The translations under genes and the position numbers were made by a program. A stretch of DNA of 7,049 nt from Pseudomonadota bacterium. Its GTDB lineage: Bacteria; Pseudomonadota; Gammaproteobacteria; Burkholderiales; Burkholderiaceae_C. Shown in pieces: positions 1 to 4,948 of this stretch; the stretch's first letter is position 1, and each line of letters starts with the position of its first letter. A model generated the notes under the pieces. It did not search any database. It saw nothing but the letters and a program-made list of their open reading frames with translations, and was not told where the DNA came from. The stretch covers positions 1 through 7,049 of the forward strand of contig JAEZWW010000035.1 in NCBI GenBank assembly GCA_023442945.1, written 5' to 3'.

Positions 1-2905
1 CCACGGCGCTGTCCGACGCCGGCCGCGCCGGCGCGGTGGCCGTGGTGGTGCGGCTGCCGCCCAGGTTGCGGTGCGTGGTCGATTCCGGCGCGCCGGGCAC
101 GGGCGGCGCTTCGGCGCTGCTGCTGGCGGCGCTGCCGGGCCGGCTGTGGGTGCGCAACTCTTCGACCAGCGCGTCGCCGCTGACGCGGGCGCGCGGGCCT
201 TGCGCGGTCTGGGTGAAGTCGACCTTGCCCTTGAAGCTGGTGTCGGCGCGCAGGATGTCGATGTTCAGCGCGTCGCCAAAGTACGGCTCGAACGCATGCA
301 CGGGCAGGCGCACGGCATCGACCTGCCCTTGCGCGCTGAGCACCGGCAGCACGCCGACCTGGCCGCGCCAGGACAGGCGCCCGGGGTCGGACCGGCCGGC
401 GCCCAGGCGCGTGACCAGGTTCAGCTCGATCGGCTTGGCGGCGTTCAAATCGATCTGCTTGGTCGTCAGGTGCAGCTGGGTCAGCTCGGCCCGCACCGGC
501 TCGGCCATGGCCAGGTCCTGCCAGCCGATGCTGCCGTCGTCCACCGCGAATTCGGCGACCTGCACCTTCCAGGGGAAATCGGTCTGCGGGCCGTGCTTGG
601 CGGACGGGGCCTTGGCGGCGGGCTTGTCGGCCGGCTTCTCGGGCGTGACGCCAGCCTGCTGGCGCAGCCAGCGCACGAACATGAAGCGCTGGTCGGCGTC
701 GCGCGCCACGTCCAGCTGCGGCTTGACCAGCGCGACCTTGCCCACGGTGACGGCGCGGCTGCGCAGGTCGACCAGCACCTGGTCCAGCGCCAGCTCGTCC
801 ACGCTGCCCAGCACGCCGGGCGCACGGGCGCGGGCGTTGCGCGGGCCCCGCGTGGGCGCGGGCGTGGCGCTGGCGCCGCTGTCGTCGGCCAGCAACAGGT
901 GGCTGAGCACCAGGCGGTCGGCGGCGACCTTGATCTCGGGCGGCAGATCGGCGGCCTTGGGCGGCGCCCATTGCAGGCCGACGTGGGCGTCCAGGTTGCC
1001 CGTCAGCTGCGGCACCAGGTGCGGTGCCAGGTAGGGCGCGGCCAGCGCCAGCGGCAGCGCGGCGACACGGGCGTTGACCTCAGCCCCTTGCGGGCTGGCC
1101 GTGCCCTGGAATTCCAGTGAGGGCACGGCGCCGATGGCCGAGGCGTGGACGGTGGACGCCGGCGCCGAGGCCGCGCCAGCGGGCGCTGCGGCGGCGGTCG
1201 GGGCATTGGCTGTGGTATCGGCTTTGGCGTCGGCCTTGGTCTTGGTCTTGGTCTTGGCGCCGGCCTTGGCGTCGGCGGTGTTGGCGTCCGCCTTGGCAGC
1301 GGTTTTCGCGGCGGGCTTGGCAGCGGGCTTCGCAGCCGCTGGCGCCGGCAAGGCTTTGGTCAGCCCTTCGGTGCCGACCAGCGCGGCCGAGCCGTTGAAG
1401 GCCACGGCCTGCGCCATCGGCCAGGCGATGCGCTGGACGGCCAGTTCGACCTCGTTCAGGCGCACGGTGGCGGCGGCGCTGGTGTCGCTCAGCGTGGTGT
1501 CGTCGGTCACGTCCACGGTGCCGCCGTGCACGGCCAGTGCGTCAACCTGCACCTTCCAGACCGGGGCCGCCGGCTTGGCCGCGCCGGCCGCGGCCGAGGC
1601 GCCGGACGCGCGCCGGGCGGCAGCGGACGCGGACGATGCGGGGGGCAGCACGGGCGCGGACGCCGCTGCGGACGCGGTTGCCATCGACGATGCCGCGCTA
1701 GCGGCGTTCGCCGACGTTTTGGCATCCAATGTGCCTTCAGCCGTACTGCCATCTGCGCGGACAGCTACTGTTTTAGGAGTATTTGACGCCGGCTCGGACA
1801 CCAGCAGGTTGATGCGCCCTTCCTTGTCGCGGCGCACGGCGACGTGCGGGTTGGTCAAATCGACCTTGGCCAGGTGGATCTTGCCTTCCAGCGGCCGCAC
1901 ATCGGCCAGTTGCACCTTCAGGCCGTCAAACGCCACGGCGTCGGCGCCCTGCCCGTCCTTGGCCTTGAGGCCGCTGACCTCCAGCCCGCCCAGCACGCGC
2001 AGGCTGGGTGCCGGCGTCTGCTCGAAGCCCAGGCGCAGATCGGCGTCGAGCGTGGCCGCTTCCAGCTTGATCGGCAGGCCGGCCGGCACATAGCCCAGGT
2101 ACGGCGCCAGGTCCAGCTTGCTGAAGCGGAAGGCGGCGTCGGTCTGGCGCGAATCGGTGAAGGGCAGCGCCGAGGCGCTGGAGTCGAACGCGCTGCCGTT
2201 GGCGACAAAGGCCAGCTTGGGCTGCACCTTCACCTCGCGCTGCGACGCCAGGTTGCTGACAAAAGGCAGGTCCAGCCGCACATCGCGCACCTGGTGCTGG
2301 CGGCCGACGGTCTGGTCGTCAAAGTCGATCTGGCCGCCCTGCACCTGGATGTTGTAGAGGGCGAAGCGCGCCGGCTCGCCCGGCTCGGCCGCTTGCGGGC
2401 GGGCGGCGAACCTGGCCAGGATGTCGTCGATGTCGTAGTGGCCGTTGCCCAGGTGCTTGAGGCGCACCACGGGCGCCTCGACCTGGATCGCGTCCATCAC
2501 CGGCGCCAGGCGAAACAGCGATTCGATATCGGCGTCCACGTAGGCGCGCTGGATCTGCAGCTGCGGCGGCGCGCCCGCAGCGCCGGCCACGGCCAGGTTG
2601 CGCAGCGTGAGTTCAAGCGTCCAGGGCTTGAAGTCGACCTCGCCGATGGTCACGGCGCGGCCCAGCTGTTCGCTGGCAATCTTCTGCGCCTGCCATTTCA
2701 AGAGCGGCGGCACGGCCAGCCAGCCCACGGCCCACAGGCCCAGCACGCCAGCCACCGTCCAGATCGCGCGGCGCGCCCAGCGGTTGGCAGGCAAACGGGC
2801 GTTCAGCCGCTGGCGCGCGGATGCGCGCGGGGCCGTTGTCGCAGGGGTCGGCGAGGCCGCGGCAGAAGAAGAGGATTCGGGGGATTCGCTGGCGCCAGAC
2901 GTCAT
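1..2905 (-). CDS. DUF748 / AsmA-like envelope protein (C-terminus outside window)
   Basis: One reading frame runs without a stop from the ATG at 2905-2903 down to base 1, giving 968 codons with the C-terminus missing. The start is the first ATG after an in-frame TGA about 24 bases upstream; no clear Shine-Dalgarno is visible. An Ala/Ser-rich, poorly hydrophobic N-tail of about 40 residues leads to one membrane segment (about 47-67, AIWTVAGVLGLWAVGWLAV). It is followed by the family-typical 'KIASEQLGRAVTIGEVDFKP' stretch. Motifs of the type 'hGGxhxhxD' recur: IQVQGGQIDFDD (about 185-196), KVQVDALAVHGGTVDVTDD (about 451-469) and KVQVAEFAVDDGSIGWQD (about 780-797). This is the layout of DUF748 proteins, AsmA-like relatives thought to form beta grooves spanning the periplasm for lipid movement or envelope integrity; that role is inference here. 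Low-complexity linkers at about 374-448 (Ala/Ser) and 521-592 (Ala/Lys/Thr) separate the modules. It is transcribed away from the transglycosylase gene. Confidence 0.88.
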   Translation of the reverse strand, partial: MTSGASESPESSSSAAASPTPATTAPRASARQRLNARLPANRWARRAIWTVAGVLGLWAVGWLAVPPLLKWQAQKIASEQLGRAVTIGEVDFKPWTLELTLRNLAVAGAAGAPPQLQIQRAYVDADIESLFRLAPVMDAIQVEAPVVRLKHLGNGHYDIDDILARFAARPQAAEPGEPARFALYNIQVQGGQIDFDDQTVGRQHQVRDVRLDLPFVSNLASQREVKVQPKLAFVANGSAFDSSASALPFTDSRQTDAAFRFSKLDLAPYLGYVPAGLPIKLEAATLDADLRLGFEQTPAPSLRVLGGLEVSGLKAKDGQGADAVAFDGLKVQLADVRPLEGKIHLAKVDLTNPHVAVRRDKEGRINLLVSEPASNTPKTVAVRADGSTAEGTLDAKTSANAASAASSMATASAAASAPVLPPASSASAAARRASGASAAAGAAKPAAPVWKVQVDALAVHGGTVDVTDDTTLSDTSAAATVRLNEVELAVQRIAWPMAQAVAFNGSAALVGTEGLTKALPAPAAAKPAAKPAAKTAAKADANTADAKAGAKTKTKTKADAKADTTANAPTAAAAPAGAASAPASTVHASAIGAVPSLEFQGTASPQGAEVNARVAALPLALAAPYLAPHLVPQLTGNLDAHVGLQWAPPKAADLPPEIKVAADRLVLSHLLLADDSGASATPAPTRGPRNARARAPGVLGSVDELALDQVLVDLRSRAVTVGKVALVKPQLDVARDADQRFMFVRWLRQQAGVTPEKPADKPAAKAPSAKHGPQTDFPWKVQVAEFAVDDGSIGWQDLAMAEPVRAELTQLHLTTKQIDLNAAKPIELNLVTRLGAGRSDPGRLSWRGQVGVLPVLSAQGQVDAVRLPVHAFEPYFGDALNIDILRADTSFKGKVDFTQTAQGPRARVSGDALVEELRTHSRPGSAASSSAEAPPVPGAPESTTHRNLGGSRTTTATAPARPASDSAV
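1715..1790 (-). repeat. Short interspersed element, copy B, in frame inside the DUF748 gene
   Basis: This is a noticeably AT-richer island within a very GC-rich gene. Read on the minus strand, positions 1767-1748 match the plus strand at 6280-6299 in 18 of 20 bases without gaps, including an exact 11-base core GCGCAGATGGC, and weaker similarity continues on both sides. In the protein it encodes a stretch from about residue 374 (SNTPKTVAVRADGSTAEG) within an Ala/Ser linker, where an insertion would be tolerated. The element boundaries are estimates. It could instead be a chance match, or linker DNA under relaxed selection. Confidence 0.45.
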
Positions 2906-3102
2906 GCGCGGATTGTCGCCGCCCGGTCAAGCCCTGTTGCCGACCTGCGTCATAACATGGCAACCCAATGCAACGGGCGCGCACATCTGTGCGGTATGTC
3001 ACGCGCCGGTGCGCTGTGCGCCACACCGCCCCTTTCCGCGCCCGCGAGATCGTTGTACCCGCCGGGGTAAGACACATTCCGCAGGCGCGGCGCAAGAACG
3101 AG

Positions 3103-3146
3103 GAAAGCCCGGCGTTGGGGCCTTCAGGCCTGCCCGCCGGGCTTTC
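3103..3146. terminator. Long nested hairpin, terminator-like in both directions
   Basis: A perfect 12-base-pair stem joins 3103-3114 (GAAAGCCCGGCG) to 3135-3146 (CGCCGGGCTTTC). Its loop carries an inner hairpin, GGCCT (3119-3123) with AGGCC (3126-3130). The A-rich left foot and T-rich right foot are the pattern of bidirectional intrinsic terminators in Burkholderiales, but the T run is only three bases before a C, so termination may be weak. It lies about 200 bases upstream of the DUF748 start and 650 bases upstream of the transglycosylase, where the flanking genes diverge. No annotated gene therefore ends here. It could terminate an unrecognised RNA, block readthrough, or be a relic. Confidence 0.5.
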
Positions 3147-3180
3147 TAGGCAGTGTGGCAAAAGCGCCGTGATCTGCCGG

Positions 3181-3238
3181 TTTTTCCGCACAGGAAAGCT
3201 TGCTGTTTCCCGATGCGGGAAGGCAAAGAATTGCCTTC
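3181..3238. repeat. Cluster of overlapping, mutually exclusive small hairpins
   Basis: Three hairpins are packed in 58 bases: TTTCC (3183-3187) with GGAAA (3193-3197); TTCCCG (3207-3212) with CGGGAA (3216-3221) across an ATG loop; and GAAGGCAA (3219-3226) with TTGCCTTC (3231-3238) across a four-base loop. The last two share 3219-3221, and the GGAAA at 3193 could also pair with the TTTCC at 3206-3210, so alternative folds compete. This resembles extragenic palindromic repeats or a structured RNA. Only one copy is present in this window. Confidence 0.4.
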
Positions 3239-3479
3239 GAGGGGGTGGCTGGAGGTGGGCCCATTCCTCTGCATCGTCTGCAGTGGACCGGCTCCTGTCA
3301 GCCGATGCCCGAGTGGCTCGGACGGACTCACTTTAGGGGCGGTGGCGCGCCCACGCCAACGGAAAAATTCAATACACCACGCCGGGCAGATTGGGCTGGT
3401 CAATCGGTTGGTGACCGCTCGCGCGCCAGCGGCACGGGCATGCGGATCGGGGCCGAAGCCGGCGGTGCTGGGCGGGGTT

Positions 3480-3509
3480 TTGATCGCTTTCTTATACGCT
3501 TTTTAGAAT
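3480..3509 (+). promoter_or_regulatory. Candidate sigma70 promoter, upstream of tandem pair
   Basis: TTGATC (3480-3485) is followed after 18 bases by TAGAAT (3504-3509), in the only AT-rich patch of the region. It would read toward the lytic transglycosylase at 3798. It could also act as an AT-rich UP element for the better promoter just downstream. Confidence 0.4.
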
Positions 3510-3529
3510 TTCAACTCCAACTTTTGAGG

Positions 3530-3558
3530 TTGACCCGCCATATAGAGGCTTCTAAAAT
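3530..3558 (+). promoter_or_regulatory. Strong candidate sigma70 promoter for the transglycosylase
   Basis: TTGACC (3530-3535) and TAAAAT (3553-3558) are separated by exactly 17 bases, with AT-rich sequence upstream. Both boxes differ from consensus at one position, which is strong for so GC-rich a genome. Transcription should begin near 3565, leaving an untranslated leader of about 230 bases before the ATG at 3798. Confidence 0.65.
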
Positions 3559-3564
3559 CCGCCG

Positions 3565-3797
3565 ATTCCGACCAAATTGGTAGGAGATAGAGATCCTGAC
3601 TTGCTGCCGATCCCCGGCAAGCCGTGCGGCCAACGCCCACACGATGCGTCAGTGCCTTGGGTCAGCGACCGTCTGACCGGCACCGCCCACGGCCATGGAC
3701 TGAAAGTGCAGGACGCCCCCGCAGTACCCGTTCGCTCCCTGAGGCCTTCTGGCCGCTTGGACGGTGCGCGCGGGAACGCGTCATGACAAGGAGAGCT
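3565..3797 (+). promoter_or_regulatory. Long structured 5' leader of the transglycosylase gene
   Basis: The leader contains several stems. CTTGCTG pairs with CGGCAAG at about 3600-3620. A compound hairpin at 3652-3683 joins GTGCC (3652-3656) and GGTCAG (3660-3665) to CTGACC (3673-3678) and GGCAC (3679-3683). A GGCC/GGCC hairpin lies near 3744-3756, and a CGCG-GGAA-CGCG hairpin shortly precedes the ribosome binding site. No poly-T tract follows any of them, so a run-through leader is more likely than a separate terminated RNA. I tested it by eye against ZTP, SAH, cobalamin, glycine, c-di-GMP and fluoride aptamer signatures and saw no match. Function unknown. Confidence 0.4.
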
Positions 3798-4637
3798 ATG
3801 ACAGCCAAAACGAGACTCGCCGCAGTGGGACGCGGCGCTCGGACCTTCGCCACCGATGTGGCGGAGGGTTTTTTTGAGATCACCCACAACAGCCTGGCCC
3901 TCCTCGGGGTGGCCGTCGTCGTTATCGCGGCCCTGCTGGCGACCCGCCCCGACCTGCGCGCGCAGGGCGAAGAGCGCCTGACCAGCTGGTTGACCGCCCG
4001 CAAGGTGGCCGCCATGGGCATCCAGCCCGAGCTGGGCGCCATCGAGCGCGCCACCGCCGCCAACCCGAGCGATCTGCCGCGCGAGCAAGCCACGGTGGCG
4101 ATGTGGATCGCCAAGAAGTACCGCGTCGCGCCCGAGCCCGTGGCCGCGCTGGTGGCCGAAGCCTACGAAGTCGGCCGCGCCAACAAGCTCGACCCGACCC
4201 TGATCCTGGCCGTGATGGCGATCGAATCCAGCTTCAACCCCTTCGCCCAGAGCCCGGTGGGCGCGCAGGGGCTGATGCAGGTGATGACCGAGATCCATTC
4301 GGACAAGTACCAGAACTTCGGCGGCCAATACGCCGCCTTCGACCCCAAGTCCAACCTGCGCGTGGGCGTGAAGGTGCTGCAGGAATGCATCGCCCGCGCC
4401 GGCTCGGTCGAGGCTGGCCTGAAGTGGTACGTGGGCGCCGCCAACCTGCCCACCGACAGCGGCTACGCCGACAAGGTGCTGGCCGAGCACGGCCGTCTGT
4501 ATCAGGTGGCCAAGGGCAAGCCGGTGCCGACCACCACCCCGGCCCTGCGCGCCGAGGCCACGCCGGCACCCGCGACGGTGCCGTCCACCCCGGCGACCAA
4601 GCCGGTGGAAACGGTCAAAGTGGCCTCGATTTCCTGA
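3798..4637 (+). CDS. Membrane-anchored lytic transglycosylase (SLT domain)
   Basis: This 279-residue protein is predicted to cleave the MurNAc-GlcNAc bond of peptidoglycan with formation of 1,6-anhydroMurNAc. An N-terminal hydrophobic segment (about 32-48, SLALLGVAVVVIAALLA) acts as signal anchor, placing the enzyme in the periplasm at the inner membrane. The SLT/goose-lysozyme-like domain spans about 113-245. The catalytic glutamate is E143 in AVMAIESSFNPFAQSPVGAQ, followed by the GLMQVM signature (158-163). N-A-R-like and YVGAAN (about 213-218) elements follow. The last 40 residues are a Pro/Ala/Thr-rich tail, probably disordered. The ATG at 3798 is chosen because AAGGAG at 3788-3793 lies just upstream; an ATG at 3783 and a GTG at 3624 are in the same frame but lack such a site. 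A terminator 23 bases after the stop makes it monocistronic. The exact Slt subfamily was not determined. Confidence 0.92.
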   Translation: MTAKTRLAAVGRGARTFATDVAEGFFEITHNSLALLGVAVVVIAALLATRPDLRAQGEERLTSWLTARKVAAMGIQPELGAIERATAANPSDLPREQATVAMWIAKKYRVAPEPVAALVAEAYEVGRANKLDPTLILAVMAIESSFNPFAQSPVGAQGLMQVMTEIHSDKYQNFGGQYAAFDPKSNLRVGVKVLQECIARAGSVEAGLKWYVGAANLPTDSGYADKVLAEHGRLYQVAKGKPVPTTTPALRAEATPAPATVPSTPATKPVETVKVASIS

Positions 4638-4660
4638 AGCCACTGTCAGCCGCCACACCC

Positions 4661-4684
4661 AGGGCCCGAGCGGGCCCTTTTTTT
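4661..4684 (+). terminator. Rho-independent terminator of the transglycosylase gene
   Basis: AGGGCCC (4661-4667) and GGGCCCT (4672-4678) form a seven-pair GC-rich stem with a GAGC loop, followed by a run of seven T (4678-4684). It begins 23 bases after the TGA at 4635-4637 and insulates the riboswitch-controlled glyA unit downstream. Confidence 0.92.
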
Positions 4685-4740
4685 GTGCCTGCGGGGTCGA
4701 TTGGCCCCGTAGAACGCGGGGCGCACGCACGTGACTCGGC

Positions 4741-4746
4741 TACACT
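4741..4746 (+). promoter_or_regulatory. Possible -10 box of the glyA promoter
   Basis: TACACT is placed so that transcription would start at about 4752, right at the beginning of the riboswitch closing helix. That agreement is the main support. No convincing -35 hexamer lies 16-18 bases upstream (that stretch is G/C only), so the promoter may depend on an activator or be misplaced. Confidence 0.33.
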
Positions 4747-4750
4747 TTCG

Positions 4751-4890
4751 CGCGTGCGCAACTGGCGATAGGCCCGTCCTCCTGACGGTGCCGACGTGGA
4801 TTTCCGGTCGATGCCGTCGACCACCCACCACGGGGAAGCGCACCGCCTGCGGGACGGCCTGCAGCGCGTTCAGCCGTTCGCCTGGGCAGC
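4751..4890 (+). ncRNA. ZTP (pfl-motif) riboswitch aptamer upstream of glyA
   Basis: The conserved blocks appear in the right order. They are AACTGGCGA (4760-4768), CGTGG (4795-4799) later paired by CCACG (4828-4832), GGGGAAGCG (4832-4840) and CGCCTGGGC (4879-4887), the ligand-binding 3' block. The closing helix P1 is GTGCGC (4754-4759) with GCGCAC (4838-4843). P3 is GACGGC (4853-4858) with GCCGTT (4873-4878). Two extra hairpins fill variable positions: CCGTC/GACGG (4774-4778 with 4784-4788) and GGTCGA/TCGACC (4806-4811 with 4817-4822). Pfl-motif RNAs bind ZMP/ZTP, the AICAR nucleotides that accumulate when 10-formyl-THF is short, and turn on one-carbon and purine genes, glyA among known targets. 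The match is by eye from memory of the consensus. The GGGGAAGCG block carries one more A than the form I recall. Confidence 0.85.
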
Positions 4891-4948
4891 CCTTGCCGGC
4901 GCACACACGTGCGCGGAGCCAGGGGAATTCCTTGCCATCAAGACTGCC
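4891..4948 (+). promoter_or_regulatory. Expression platform of the ZTP riboswitch
   Basis: A stable hairpin, GCGCAC (4899-4904) with GTGCGC (4909-4914) around an ACAC loop, sits between aptamer and gene. CCCTT (4890-4894) can pair with AGGGG (4921-4925) outside it, extending the structure over the purine-rich stretch at 4921-4927. There is no U run after the hairpin, so control of translation initiation is more likely than transcription termination. The hairpin strands are identical to the two strands of aptamer helix P1, which permits alternative pairings. The purine stretch lies more than 20 bases from the ATG at 4949, too far to be an ordinary Shine-Dalgarno. Confidence 0.55.

Larger units (their letters stand above)
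2906..3479. other. Gene-free divergent intergenic stretch
   Basis: No reading frame here has recognisable protein features. The open frames present in several phases are arginine-, proline- and serine-rich, as expected from GC-rich non-coding DNA. Visible structure includes a small CGCAC/GTGCG hairpin near 2980-2995, the long nested hairpin at 3103-3146, and a cluster of competing small hairpins at 3181-3238. The DUF748 promoter should lie somewhere in 2920-3100 on the minus strand, but I could not find a convincing -35/-10 pair. The stretch 3240-3470 contains further inverted segments, such as GGCG(G)TGG with CCACGCC around 3338-3358, without a family I recognise. Confidence 0.5.

Noticed and set aside
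36..3070. Long plus-strand open frames (36-1034, 71-1120, 1074-2093, 1844-3070) opposite the DUF748 gene
   Set aside because: Their translations are Arg/Gly/Ala/His-rich without domains, while the minus-strand frame reads continuously for 968 codons with recognisable DUF748 features. They are GC-driven antisense shadows.
2613..3191. Minus-strand frame starting at 3191 and overlapping the DUF748 start
   Set aside because: It is in a different phase from the DUF748 frame and reads as out-of-frame translation over its second half.
3290..3340. Fragment 'GCCCGAGTGGCTCGGACGG', slightly reminiscent of a tRNA-Ser/Leu 5' half
   Set aside because: No anticodon arm, no GTTCRA T-loop and no acceptor stem can be drawn around it.
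3146..3403. 85-codon minus-strand frame as a protein gene
   Set aside because: No ribosome binding site or domain, and it overlaps strong inverted repeats. Treated as non-coding structured DNA.
3652..3683. Compound hairpin in the leader considered as a transcription terminator or attenuator
   Set aside because: There is no T run after the stem and no coding leader peptide, so attenuation by termination is not supported.
3577..3786. Possible 69-codon upstream frame in the leader, starting with TTG at 3577
   Set aside because: It would begin only about a dozen bases after the predicted transcription start, has no ribosome binding site and no recognisable sequence. A regulatory leader peptide cannot be fully excluded.
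3624..3797. Upstream N-terminal extension of the transglycosylase from GTG 3624 or ATG 3783
   Set aside because: The extension is Arg/Pro/Ser-rich with non-coding composition and would displace the signal anchor from the N-terminus. The good Shine-Dalgarno at 3788-3793 points to 3798.
4796..4948. N-terminal extension of GlyA from position 4796
   Set aside because: This stretch is explained by the riboswitch aptamer and platform. GlyA homologues begin at the equivalent of 4949.
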